From contig CAMNSB010000006.1 of the NCBI GenBank assembly GCA_946554325.1, positions 1-37,850 of the forward strand: 37,850 nt of DNA, written 5' to 3'. The first letter of the stretch is position 1, and the number at the start of each line of letters is the position of its first letter. The notes below the pieces were generated by a model that saw only the letters and a list, made by a program, of their open reading frames with translations, ran no database searches and had not been told where the DNA came from. The translations under genes were made by a program, and so were the position numbers. Below are positions 24,521 through 31,976 of the stretch, piece after piece. Origin of the DNA: an uncultured Mycoplasmatota bacterium (GTDB lineage Bacteria; Bacillota_I; Bacilli_A; RF39; UBA660).

Positions 24521-25348
24521 TTATTTATGATACCGCTGATTAAATTTTTCGATTTGGCTTTTTCTTTCTATTTTCTTTGTTAGTCTAGGTTCTTCTTGTT
24601 TTGAGAGGAGTCCTTCATAATCATTGATGACTACATTTCTTTGATATGTGGTAGGACAGATAGATAGAATATCAAAAGTGGTTGGAAATACGACTACTGT
24701 TACATGGTTTATGTTTTCATTTTCGGCAGTTGTTGCAACATCTTTTAGATGAAATATATATTTTCTCATTAAGTTTCCTGTTAATGTCTGTTCTGCGTCA
24801 GGTAGTACTTTTTGCATATTATAGTATAAGTTTTCAATATCTACATTTTCTTCAAAATAAGCTTCCTTTTTTGGATCTGTATATTGTTTGATATATTCTA
24901 TCGCTCTATTTTCATCATATGAGATAAATTGATTGGTAGTATAACTTTTTGATAATTCGCGAAAAGCCCCTAGTTTTGCTTTGCAAAAGGATTGAGCTTG
25001 TTCCATATTATCATCTAGCCATGTCGCACGATTTATTTCTGCTAATGCTTTTTCATATTCTTCCATATAGATATAGCAATAAGCCTTTTCTCTTATGGTA
25101 AAGATTTTTTCTTCTTCTATTTGTGATAAATATTCTAATGCTTTCAAGGAGTTTCCTTGCTGTCTTAGAATCGATGCATATTCTTTTATGGCATAACTAT
25201 TTCTAGGGTATTTTTCTAAATACTCTTCTAATGCTGATTGAGCTAGTTTCATGTTTCCTCTTTGAATTAGACGAATAATTCCTTGAAACTCTTCTTTTTT
25301 CTTAATTGCTTTTGTTTTTTTGTTTCCATTTATATCCAGTCTTTTCAT
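24521..25348 (-). CDS. TPR-like repeat protein (275 aa), paralog of the next gene
   Basis: Same architecture as one half of 22960-24501: a basic N-terminus, EFQGIIRLIQRGNMKLAQSALEEYLEKYP, two further helical pairs (KALEYL, EEYEKALAEI), then the strand-rich module NHVTVVVFPTTFDILSICP and INDYEGLL, and the basic tail KSQIEKFNQRYHK. Cytosolic by sequence. I do not recognise the C-terminal module. An extended -10 TGTTATAAT (25373-25378) lies upstream, and AGGAGGGG precedes the start. Confidence 0.75.
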   Translation of the reverse strand: MKRLDINGNKKTKAIKKKEEFQGIIRLIQRGNMKLAQSALEEYLEKYPRNSYAIKEYASILRQQGNSLKALEYLSQIEEEKIFTIREKAYCYIYMEEYEKALAEINRATWLDDNMEQAQSFCKAKLGAFRELSKSYTTNQFISYDENRAIEYIKQYTDPKKEAYFEENVDIENLYYNMQKVLPDAEQTLTGNLMRKYIFHLKDVATTAENENINHVTVVVFPTTFDILSICPTTYQRNVVINDYEGLLSKQEEPRLTKKIERKSQIEKFNQRYHK

Positions 25349-25372
25349 ACTATTCCCCTCCTAGTGAGAGTT

Positions 25373-25401
25373 ATTATAACACATATGATAAATAATTTCT
25401 A
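25373..25401 (-). promoter_or_regulatory. Promoter of the TPR-like gene pair
   Basis: Extended -10 TGTTATAAT with the hexamer at 25373-25378 and a weak -35 TAGAAA (25396-25401) at 17 bases. Confidence 0.55.
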
Positions 25402-25429
25402 GTCTATTTTTTGACAAAAGGTCATCGCC

Positions 25430-25455
25430 AAAAGAAAAAGCCTCAGGAGGAGACT
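25430..25455 (-). terminator. Terminator at the end of the rpsU-recO block
   Basis: Minus-strand AGTCTC-CTCCT-GAGGCT (one G-U pair) followed by TTTTCTTTT. Confidence 0.6.
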
Positions 25456-25465
25456 ATCATAATTT

Positions 25466-25528
25466 TTATTCAATAACGTATGGACTATTCAGTCTTCCAT
25501 CACCACTTTTTATTTTAGTCCCTTCTAG
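25466..25528 (-). pseudogene. Remnant of a surface-protein C-terminus
   Basis: In a frame different from recO, about 20 codons read LEGTKIKSGDGRLNSPYVIE and then stop. SGDG..NxPYxI is the same closing motif as the surface protein at 36665-37573 (GDGSINNPYQI). No start codon or ribosome site is present, so this looks like the tail of a deleted gene. Confidence 0.4.
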
Positions 25529-25530
25529 GA

Positions 25531-26271
25531 TTAGTTAGTTATTTTTTCGATTTTATGAACGAAATTTTTACTTTTTAGATAGAGTCCTGTATATCTTTCA
25601 TAATAATTGTCTAAAAATGTATTTATTTCTTTTTTTATAGCTGGACTTACTTCTAGTTTGCTAATTTTTTCTATGTCTACATAATAAAACATACGAATTA
25701 ATTTTATTGTTTTATCATCTACTAATGGTTCATTTTGATAGCACTTACTACAAATATATCCTCCAATATCACTACTTAGTGTAACAATTGCTTTGTTACT
25801 ACCACAGATAGTACATGCATCAATACTAGGCATTACTCCTAAAAAGTCTAGACACTTTAGCTCTACGATATTAGTAATTACTAGAGGATCTAGTCCTTCT
25901 TCTATCTTTTCAAGAGATGATGCTAAAATAGCAAAAAGACTACTTTCCTCTGTTTGTTTTGCCACTTGATCAATTAGTTCTACAATATAGGAAGCATAAC
26001 TGATTGCTGTTAAATTCATCATGGTCTTTGATAATGAATTTATAATATCTACTGATATTAATGTAGAAAGTCCTTCTTTTTTATAATAAATATGAAAGGT
26101 TCCGTAAATTAATTTTCTACTTACAGCACGAAGACGGCTTTTCATATTACGACATCCTTTGGCAATCATTCCGACTCTTCCATATTCTTTCGTTAAAACA
26201 TTTAGTATTTTACTGGACTCACTATAATTTGTCTCACTCATTACAATCCCTGTTACACTTACTATTTCCAT
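25531..26271 (-). CDS. recO: DNA repair protein RecO
   Basis: 246 aa, the usual size. The OB-fold N-terminus (VSVTGIVMSETNYSESSKILNVLTKEYGRVGMIAKG) is diagnostic, and the second half contains a zinc-type Cys cluster (CTICGS, then GGYICSKC). RecO loads RecA onto SSB-coated DNA with RecR. It follows era and a tiny yqzL-like gene exactly as in Bacillus. The start is four bases after the yqzL stop. Confidence 0.93.
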   Translation of the reverse strand: MEIVSVTGIVMSETNYSESSKILNVLTKEYGRVGMIAKGCRNMKSRLRAVSRKLIYGTFHIYYKKEGLSTLISVDIINSLSKTMMNLTAISYASYIVELIDQVAKQTEESSLFAILASSLEKIEEGLDPLVITNIVELKCLDFLGVMPSIDACTICGSNKAIVTLSSDIGGYICSKCYQNEPLVDDKTIKLIRMFYYVDIEKISKLEVSPAIKKEINTFLDNYYERYTGLYLKSKNFVHKIEKITN

Positions 26272-26275
26272 CTTC

Positions 26276-26359
26276 TCACTTCTTTTCTAATTTGCTTAGC
26301 ATTAAATAATATTTAATATCTCCTGTTTCTTTAAATAATTTCCAAAGCGTTTTTCTCAT
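26276..26359 (-). CDS. yqzL: YqzL-like micro-protein (27 aa)
   Basis: Too short for the ORF track. It reads MRKTLWKLFKETGDIKYYLM and ends LSKLEKK. The LW..F..TG....YL pattern and the location between era and recO match the YqzL family of Bacilli (function unknown; normally somewhat longer). GAGG lies eight bases before the ATG. The ribosome site and start fall in a 9-bp inverted repeat. Confidence 0.75.
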   Translation of the reverse strand: MRKTLWKLFKETGDIKYYLMLSKLEKK

Positions 26360-26389
26360 TTTATCACCCTCATTATTATAGTGATAAAA
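26359..26389 (-). promoter_or_regulatory. Hairpin able to mask the yqzL start
   Basis: TTTTATCAC and GTGATAAAA form a perfect 9-bp stem with a 13-base loop on the minus strand. The loop contains the GAGG ribosome site and the 3' arm ends at the ATG. There is no U tail, so it is not a terminator. Confidence 0.45.
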
Positions 26390-26400
26390 TTATTTATTTT

Positions 26401-27288
26401 TTATTCATCTTCTTTTAAACCTAATTCAGAAAAATATTTTTCTTCATCACGCCAATTTTTTAATGTTTTTACATAGGTTTCTATGTATACTTTTTTTCCT
26501 AAGAATTCTTCCATATCATATCTTGCTTGTGTGCCTATTTCTTTTAGCATACTTCCATTTTTTCCAATTAGTATTTTTTTAAGATTATCCCTATCTACTA
26601 CAATTAATACATGTATTTTCACCATTTTTTCTGTTTCTTCATAATGTTCTACATAACATGTTACTGCGTGAGGAATTTCTTCTTTTGTCAGTCTTAACAC
26701 TTTTTCTCTTACTATTTCTCCCATAATAAACCTTGTTGAAACATTGGTTAGTTCTTCTTCATCATATATTTGTTCTTGAGAAGGTAGATACTTTTTGATA
26801 CATTTTAAAAGAGCATCTTTATTTTCACCAGTGGATGCCGATATGGGGATGATTTCTTTAAAATCATATAAGTCTTTGGCATCCATGATGATTTTTAATA
26901 GTTTTTCTTTTTCTAGTTTGTCTATTTTATTTAATAGAAGAAAGATAGGAGCACTTTCTTTTTTTATTTTTTCTAAAATGAAGTGATCTCCTTTTCCAAT
27001 TCCTTTTTCTGCATCTACTAGGAATAAAATTAAATCAACACCTTCTGTATTTTGATAGGCTTTTTTATTTAGGAGTTTTCCTAGTTTATGGGTTGGTTTA
27101 TGTATTCCTGGAGTATCTACAAAAATAATTTGACTTTCTTCATCATTATAGATTCCTTCTATTACGTTTCTTGTTGTTCCTGCCTTATTGGAAGTAATGG
27201 CTAATTTTATTCCTAATAAATTATTTAGAAGCGTACTTTTTCCAACATTGGGGCGTCCTACTAAACTTACAAAACCACATTTTTTCAT
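26401..27288 (-). CDS. era: GTPase Era
   Basis: 295 aa. The G domain has GRPNVGKSTLLNNLLG (G1), a TTRN switch, VDTPGIH (G3), LLNKIDK (G4) and SAS (G5). The C-terminal KH domain has VLIVVDRDNLKKILIGKNGSMLKEIGTQAR. Era binds 16S rRNA near its 3' end during 30S maturation. It overlaps cdd by four bases, as is common in Bacilli. Confidence 0.96.
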   Translation of the reverse strand: MKKCGFVSLVGRPNVGKSTLLNNLLGIKLAITSNKAGTTRNVIEGIYNDEESQIIFVDTPGIHKPTHKLGKLLNKKAYQNTEGVDLILFLVDAEKGIGKGDHFILEKIKKESAPIFLLLNKIDKLEKEKLLKIIMDAKDLYDFKEIIPISASTGENKDALLKCIKKYLPSQEQIYDEEELTNVSTRFIMGEIVREKVLRLTKEEIPHAVTCYVEHYEETEKMVKIHVLIVVDRDNLKKILIGKNGSMLKEIGTQARYDMEEFLGKKVYIETYVKTLKNWRDEEKYFSELGLKEDE

Positions 27289-27671
27289 ATTAGATCATCC
27301 TCCGAAAAGGGATATGGACATAACTCTTCTACTGTGTGCATGACTACTTGTCCTTCTTTATTATAACAATAGATTTTACAGCCTTTTTCAAATAATTCTG
27401 AAATCATTTGTCTACATACAAAACATGGCATTCCAATATCAGAAGATGAGGTCATGATATGAAGTTCTTTAAATTGTCCTTTTTTTACACCATCTGTTAT
27501 GGCATTAAAGATGGCACTACGTTCTGCACAGGTTCCAGCACGAGTACTAGCATCTTCAACATTTACTCCCTTATATTCTTTCCCATCTTTCGTGATAAGA
27601 TAGGATGCGACTGGAAAGTTAGAAATAGGTACATAGCTATTTTTTTGTAATTCTAATAATTTTTCTTTCAT
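27285..27671 (-). CDS. cdd: Cytidine deaminase
   Basis: 128 aa, the size of homotetrameric Cdd. The zinc site is VNVEDASTRAGTCAERSAIFNAI (Cys and catalytic Glu) plus MPCFVCRQMISE (two Cys). It converts cytidine and deoxycytidine to uridine forms for salvage. In place of the usual SPCGACRQ it has MPCFVCRQ, so substrate preference may be shifted, but the metal ligands are intact. Overlapping starts and stops with ybeY and era indicate one operon. Confidence 0.92.
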   Translation of the reverse strand: MKEKLLELQKNSYVPISNFPVASYLITKDGKEYKGVNVEDASTRAGTCAERSAIFNAITDGVKKGQFKELHIMTSSSDIGMPCFVCRQMISELFEKGCKIYCYNKEGQVVMHTVEELCPYPFSEDDLI

Positions 27672-28126
27672 AATGTATTCCTTCTTTCTATATTACATGC
27701 TTTTAGTACGGCATCTTGTTTTTGAAACATGATTTTTTCTTCTTCTTCTGTCATATGATCATAGCCTAATAGATGATAAAAACCATGGACTGCAAGAAAG
27801 GCAAGCTCCCTTGTTAAAGAATGCCCATACTCTTCACTTTGCGTTTTTGCTTTTTCTAAAGAGATATAAATATCTCCTAGAATACGTAAATTATTTAGTG
27901 GGATCATTTCTTTTTCATCTTCTAAGGCGAATGTTATGACATCTGTTTCTTTATCGATTCCTCGATATATTTTATTTAAGTTTTTAATATAATTATTATC
28001 TACGATGATTACATTAAATATGATATTTTCTAGTTGTTCTATTTCTTTTGCTTTTTCTAAAACGATGGAGATTACTTCTAGTTCTTCTATTTTTTTATTG
28101 GTTAAGTTATTTATTTCTATATTCAT
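27668..28126 (-). CDS. ybeY: Endoribonuclease YbeY
   Basis: 152 aa. The metal site HGFYHLLGYDH (H-x3-H-x5-H) is exact, preceded by the conserved NKIYRGIDKETDVITFALEDE and LGDIYIS. YbeY trims the 16S rRNA 3' end and takes part in ribosome quality control. It overlaps cdd by four bases. Confidence 0.95.
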   Translation of the reverse strand: MNIEINNLTNKKIEELEVISIVLEKAKEIEQLENIIFNVIIVDNNYIKNLNKIYRGIDKETDVITFALEDEKEMIPLNNLRILGDIYISLEKAKTQSEEYGHSLTRELAFLAVHGFYHLLGYDHMTEEEEKIMFQKQDAVLKACNIERRNTL

Positions 28127-28135
28127 TATTTCCTC

Positions 28136-28735
28136 CTAAATTAGTGTGATACAGGCTATTAACAAAAGAATTGAGATTAGGTTTAAAAACCATTCTGCTT
28201 TTAATATACGTGGCATACTACTACCTATTTTTGCTAAGATACTATATAGAAGATAACCTACTAGTCCTCCTGTGATATTTAAGATGATATCATCTATATC
28301 AAATACCCTTCCAATTGACATTTGCACACTTTCTATGGCGAGAGATGAAATGATGGTTAATATGAGTGGAATATATGGTCTTTTTACTTCTAGGTAGTAG
28401 CTTGCAAAAAATCCAAATGGTAAAAATAACAAGATATTTCCTAATACATTTTTTAAGAAAAGATGACTACCAAAGGTATAGCGTGATATTTCTTTAAAAG
28501 GAATAAAATTATTGGATGCTACCATGGTAGTATCTTGAAATGTTACCACTTGGAATAGACATAAAATATATATTACAAAAGATAATGTCAATAACTCTTT
28601 ATAAAGAATGGGCCTTTGTCTATTTTTTATTAAGTAAGCAATTCTAAAGGATACTAAAATTACCACTGAAATTAAGATCATCGGCCAAGTGAAATTTGCA
28701 ACTCCTTTTAATGTATTAGAAAGTGGTACTAGCAT
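28136..28735 (-). CDS. VanZ-like membrane protein
   Basis: 199 aa with about five hydrophobic helices. The central stretch NFIPFKEISRY, then NVLGNILLFLPFGFF, and SLAIESVQMSIGRVFDIDDIILNITGGLVGYLL is the VanZ-family hallmark. VanZ was named from teicoplanin resistance, but most relatives have no tested role. It occupies the place where Bacilli have phoH (and yqfF) between yqfD and ybeY. AAGGAGG sits inside the end of yqfD. Confidence 0.85.
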   Translation of the reverse strand: MLVPLSNTLKGVANFTWPMILISVVILVSFRIAYLIKNRQRPILYKELLTLSFVIYILCLFQVVTFQDTTMVASNNFIPFKEISRYTFGSHLFLKNVLGNILLFLPFGFFASYYLEVKRPYIPLILTIISSLAIESVQMSIGRVFDIDDIILNITGGLVGYLLYSILAKIGSSMPRILKAEWFLNLISILLLIACITLI

Positions 28736-28736
28736 T

Positions 28737-29924
28737 TTATTCTTCCTCCTTTTCTGCTTCTTTTTGTAAATCTTCTAGTTTGATATCTTTTAGGCTTATT
28801 GTATCTGTAATATTTTCTTTTACTTTGAAAAATATTTCTACTTCTATTTTACTATTTTTATGGGACTTTTTCAAAGTTTTTTGTGAAATTATCTTATCTT
28901 CTTTTCCTAGGTTATTTTTTAATTTTTGAATCGCTAGTTCTACTGCTTTCTGATAGGCCTGTTTAGGATTTTTGACTTCATTTTGTATTTTTACTTCTTC
29001 TTGTGTAGTTAGATAAAACGATATTGGAAGAATGTTATTTCTTAATAGTTTTACTCTTTTTTGTGTTTTATTTTGATAAGGTTTTAAGTCTAGAAGTGTT
29101 ATATTATGATTTAGGAAAGAAAACTCTAGGCATTTTTTCTTTTTTCCTGTTTTTATTTCTTCTTTGTAGTTATAAGGTACTTCTATTTTTACTCGATACC
29201 ATATTTCTGCAAATACTTTTCCTTCTGCTCTTACTTTACTAACTGGTGTATCTTTATTTTTAATAATTCCATTTATGATGACATCTCCTTTTTGGACATA
29301 GTCATTTTTCTTTTTTTCAATAGCACCATGACTTGCTTCAATTTCTAATATTCGTCCTCTTTTTTTTGCAACTATGCTTTGAGATTCTTTCTTTTGTTCC
29401 TTTTTGTTTTTCTTTCTTTCTTCCACATTAATACGATAGGTTGTTCCTTTTTCTTCTATTTCAATCCATTCTAAATGGTCATTTTCTTTTTCTAATATTT
29501 TTTCTTTTATTTGTTCGCGTTTTTGAAAAGAGACTTTAAAACGATATGGTTTGATTCCATACTCTTCTAAATCTGTAATGATTAAGTTTCTGATTTCTTC
29601 TTTGGTATGAATCACTTCTACTTTTAAAATGAGACTAGATAAGAATTTTAAGAGGAGTAAAGCAAAAAGGATAGAGACTAGAAAAAGAAAATATTTTCGA
29701 TATAAATATTTTACTTTGGCTATTCCATAGCAATTTATTAATTCTATTTTATATATTGTTTTTAAGTCTTTTATCTTCTTATAATTCTCTTCTTCTACTA
29801 ATAGAAATAGAGCATCTTCTGTCGTTTTTACTTTTAATAATTCTATTTTTAAGGCAATTAGTTTGGATAGAAAGCTTTTAGGATATGGTCCTGTTATTTT
29901 TATATAATATTTTGACTCAAACAT
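28737..29924 (-). CDS. yqfD: Sporulation protein YqfD
   Basis: 395 aa. A cytosolic alpha/beta N-terminus (GPYPKSFLSKLIALKIELLKVKTTEDALFLLVEE) is followed by one strong membrane helix near 80-100 (YFLFLVSILFALLLLKFLSS) and a large external part: a POTRA-like segment (KVEVIHTKEEIRNLIITDLEEYGIKPYRFK) and the conserved RGRILEIEASHGAIEKKKNDYVQKGDVIINGIIKN, where the family has its 'V..GD.L..G' motif. YqfD is a mother-cell membrane protein needed for efficient forespore development. It overlaps yqfC by eight bases. Confidence 0.9.
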   Translation of the reverse strand: MFESKYYIKITGPYPKSFLSKLIALKIELLKVKTTEDALFLLVEEENYKKIKDLKTIYKIELINCYGIAKVKYLYRKYFLFLVSILFALLLLKFLSSLILKVEVIHTKEEIRNLIITDLEEYGIKPYRFKVSFQKREQIKEKILEKENDHLEWIEIEEKGTTYRINVEERKKNKKEQKKESQSIVAKKRGRILEIEASHGAIEKKKNDYVQKGDVIINGIIKNKDTPVSKVRAEGKVFAEIWYRVKIEVPYNYKEEIKTGKKKKCLEFSFLNHNITLLDLKPYQNKTQKRVKLLRNNILPISFYLTTQEEVKIQNEVKNPKQAYQKAVELAIQKLKNNLGKEDKIISQKTLKKSHKNSKIEVEIFFKVKENITDTISLKDIKLEDLQKEAEKEEE

Positions 29925-30156
29925 TCTCTACCTCAATATTTTTGATATTTCCTTTAATCAAGATTTCTTCTTCTAAAAGACGACTTAAATGGAGTTTTTC
30001 ACCAGTTATTACTACTCTTTTTGTAAGAGAGCGAATAATGATTTTAGTCTCTTCTAGGGAAATGATTTTTGTATAATTTATAATATGGATCATATCGATA
30101 TATAGGGTTAAGCGAAATTCACTATCTATGATATAATTTTTTACTCTATCCAACAT
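29917..30156 (-). CDS. yqfC: YabP/YqfC-family sporulation protein
   Basis: 79 aa. The motif RLTLYIDMIHIINYTKIISLEETKIIIRS, then VVITGEKLHLSRLLEEEILIKGNIKNIEV, is typical of YqfC (a small beta-rich protein under SigE control in Bacillus). AGGTGATAAT precedes the ATG. It starts just after a terminator, so it needs its own promoter, probably mother-cell specific; I could not define one with confidence. Confidence 0.85.
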   Translation of the reverse strand: MLDRVKNYIIDSEFRLTLYIDMIHIINYTKIISLEETKIIIRSLTKRVVITGEKLHLSRLLEEEILIKGNIKNIEVENV

Positions 30157-30176
30157 ATTATCACCTATTAAAGAGT

Positions 30177-30223
30177 ATGAAAAAAGACTAGCAATTAGAA
30201 GAAAACTTCCTATCCTAGTCTTT
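30177..30223 (-). terminator. Terminator after yqeY
   Basis: Minus-strand AAAGACTAG/CTAGTCTTT (9 bp) with a long loop and a following U run. The 5' arm overlaps the last yqeY codons. Confidence 0.75.
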
Positions 30224-30653
30224 CTTTAATTAAACTACTGACAAGTTTCATATCTGCTTTTCCTTTTAATTTAGGAGACACTTCTTTCATCACTTTTCCC
30301 ATATCTTTTGGTCCTTCAGGTTTTAGTGATACAAAAGCTTCATCCAGTACTTGATTAATCTCTTCTTGTGATAATTGTTCTGGCATGTAAATCATTAAAA
30401 CTTCCAGTTCTTTTTTTGTATTATTTACTAAATCATATCTTCCAGCTTTTTCAAATTCGGAGATGGAGTCATTACGCATTTTAATTTGTTTGCTTAAAAC
30501 ATCAAGGACAAGCTCATCTGTAACATCACACTTCATATTAATATGTTCTAGGTCTACTGCAGCTTTTACCATGCGAATGACAGCAAGTCGATCTTTATCC
30601 TTCTCTTTCATCGCATGAACCATATCTTGTTTTAATTGTTCTTGTAAAGTCAT
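30210..30653 (-). CDS. yqeY: GatB/YqeY-domain protein
   Basis: 147 aa. LQEQLKQDMVHAMKEKDKDRLAVIRMVKAAV at the start and PEGPKDMGKVMKEVSPKLKGKADMKLVSSLIKERL at the end are typical of YqeY, which resembles the tail domain of the GatB amidotransferase subunit. In Bacilli it regularly follows rpsU. The exact role is unproven; a tRNA-related function is usually assumed. Here one hypothetical gene separates it from rpsU. Confidence 0.92.
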   Translation of the reverse strand: MTLQEQLKQDMVHAMKEKDKDRLAVIRMVKAAVDLEHINMKCDVTDELVLDVLSKQIKMRNDSISEFEKAGRYDLVNNTKKELEVLMIYMPEQLSQEEINQVLDEAFVSLKPEGPKDMGKVMKEVSPKLKGKADMKLVSSLIKERLG

Positions 30654-30671
30654 AATAAGACTCCCTTCTTT

Positions 30672-31244
30672 CTATTTACTAGGTCCTGAATTTTCTGGTT
30701 GCACTTGTGGTGCTGTTGCTTCAGAAACCATATCGTTTAAAGAAGAAGTCTGATTCATTTCCTCTAATTTATGATAAATAGCATCTACTCCTCTAGCAGC
30801 CTTATCACTAGTATCACAGGCAAGTACAGAGCCCACAATATCAGTAGCATTTTCCTGATTTAGTATTAAGTCCTTAGTAAGTGTTGCCATAATATGATGA
30901 TAGTTATTCGATTCTTTCTTAATTTCTTCCGGGGATAAGTTTTTGGCGTCACTTGCTTTTAACCATGTGCGTGCAGAAGAGATTTTTTCTAATAAAGCGA
31001 AATCTTCTCTTTCGATTACTTTTTCATTTTTTAAAGCACTAGCAAGATATTGTTGATTGTCTTGTGAATTTACTAATGCCATTGTCATTTTTTGAAAGCC
31101 TAATGAAGCATTTGCAAAGGCATCTGAGTTATAAAGAGCCTCTCTTACTTGGGATGCTTCGTTGTTTATTGCTACCTGACCAGATAAGTTTTTCCAGCCT
31201 TTTTCTTCAAATTCATTACTATTTAATTCATTACTATTTGTCAT
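30672..31244 (-). CDS. Hypothetical helical protein between rpsU and yqeY
   Basis: 190 aa, no signal peptide or membrane segment. Mostly helical and polar (SQVREALYNSDAFANASLGFQKMTMALVNS, YHHIMATLTKDLIL), with an Asn/Ser-rich start (NSNELNSNEFEEKG) and a Pro/Gln/Ser-rich end (TAPQVQPENSGPSK) that look disordered. I do not recognise it. It interrupts the otherwise conserved rpsU-yqeY pair. About 120 bases separate it from rpsU, which has its own terminator, so it may have an independent promoter. Confidence 0.6.
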   Translation of the reverse strand: MTNSNELNSNEFEEKGWKNLSGQVAINNEASQVREALYNSDAFANASLGFQKMTMALVNSQDNQQYLASALKNEKVIEREDFALLEKISSARTWLKASDAKNLSPEEIKKESNNYHHIMATLTKDLILNQENATDIVGSVLACDTSDKAARGVDAIYHKLEEMNQTSSLNDMVSEATAPQVQPENSGPSK

Positions 31245-31345
31245 AATTATTTATAGCCTATATTTGGCTACTCTCCTTTCTATTTTGTAAATTTATTATA
31301 TGGTTATTTTTTATGTCCTGTCAAGAAAATTTACATAATTTCACA

Positions 31346-31367
31346 GAAAAAGTAGAGCTTTCTCTAC
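31346..31367 (-). terminator. Terminator after rpsU
   Basis: Minus-strand GTAGAG-AAAG-CTCTAC followed by TTTTTC, overlapping the rpsU stop codon. Confidence 0.85.
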
Positions 31368-31564
31368 CTTTCTCTATTTCTGCTTTTATTTCTTTTTTGT
31401 GTATTTTTGATGCCTTCTTTTTTGGCTTTTCTTCTTTTTACTCCTGGCTTATCATAACATTCTCTTTTTTTGCATTCTGAAGGGACACCGTCTCTCGCTA
31501 CTTTTTGTTTGAATCGTCTTAGAGCCATATCTAAGTTTCCATTCTTAACAGTCACTTGCGTCAT
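31364..31564 (-). CDS. rpsU: 30S ribosomal protein S21
   Basis: 66 aa. NGNLDMALRRFKQKVARDGVPSECKKRECYDKPGVKRRKAKKEG is the standard S21 core with a basic tail. S21 sits on the 30S platform next to the anti-Shine-Dalgarno region. The start follows GGGAGGG. It has its own consensus promoter and terminator, so it is monocistronic here. Confidence 0.95.
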   Translation of the reverse strand: MTQVTVKNGNLDMALRRFKQKVARDGVPSECKKRECYDKPGVKRRKAKKEGIKNTQKRNKSRNRER

Positions 31565-31595
31565 TACTTTCCCTCCCTTCGTGTTTGCTACAACG

Positions 31596-31625
31596 ATTAT
31601 AACACAGTCTTTTATTTTATTTCAA
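31596..31625 (-). promoter_or_regulatory. SigA promoter of rpsU
   Basis: TTGAAA (31620-31625), 18 bases, TATAAT (31596-31601) with an extended -10 TG. It stands just after the last gene of the bacteriocin locus. Confidence 0.8.
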
Positions 31626-31659
31626 CAAAATTTGTGATTTTTTTGTCTTTTTTTGTAGT

Positions 31660-31827
31660 TCAAACTACGATTTCATATAAATTTCTCAAAAATGTACCAT
31701 AATACATCCCTAATTGATAGAAAAATCGTAATAAGATATTCACAAAATATAAAATAAATGGTAAAAACATTAATCCTATTACTTTATATTTATATTTCTT
31801 GCTCCACTGTTTTATTCTAGGGGACAT
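31660..31827 (-). CDS. Small basic membrane protein, putative bacteriocin immunity protein (55 aa)
   Basis: Missed by the ORF track. It reads MSPRIKQWSKKYKYKVIGLM then FLPFILYFVNILLRFF and ends YYGTFLRNLYEIVV: a basic N-terminus, one hydrophobic helix (about 17-33) and a short amphipathic tail. Its ATG overlaps the end of the preceding peptide gene by 16 bases in another frame, with no ribosome site of its own, which implies translational coupling. The segment LLRFFYQLGMYYGTFLRNLYE lines up without gaps with IIRVLMDAGRSVGSAIRRISE of peptide A (shared R, G, G, R, E and conservative I/L and S/T positions). Size and position fit an immunity protein; a leaderless third peptide is an alternative. 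Confidence 0.65.
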   Translation of the reverse strand: MSPRIKQWSKKYKYKVIGLMFLPFILYFVNILLRFFYQLGMYYGTFLRNLYEIVV

Positions 31828-31976
31828 ACTTTATTTTCACTAATTCTACGGATTGCAGAACCTACACTTCGTCCTGCGTCCATTAGTACTCTAATAATAC
31901 TTGTAAAGGAGTTAATCAAGGTTCCTGATAGTGTAGTTCCTCCTATTACCTCATCTAAATTTTCTATTTTTTTCAT
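31812..31976 (-). CDS. Double-glycine leader peptide A, putative bacteriocin precursor (54 aa)
   Basis: Missed by the ORF track. The leader MKKIENLDEVIGG (13 aa, hydrophobic at -7 and -4, Gly-Gly at -2/-1) is followed by a 41-aa core that begins TTLSGTLINSFTSIIRVLMD, continues with AGRSVGSAIRRISEN and ends KVCPLE. The core is an amphipathic cationic helix with one cysteine near the C-terminus. Its ATG overlaps the stop of peptide B as ATGA. Processing and export are expected from the C39 ABC transporter two genes upstream. No lantibiotic or radical-SAM enzyme is visible, so an unmodified class II (two-peptide, IIb-like) bacteriocin is the best call; a signalling peptide is possible. Confidence 0.75.
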   Translation of the reverse strand: MKKIENLDEVIGGTTLSGTLINSFTSIIRVLMDAGRSVGSAIRRISENKVCPLE

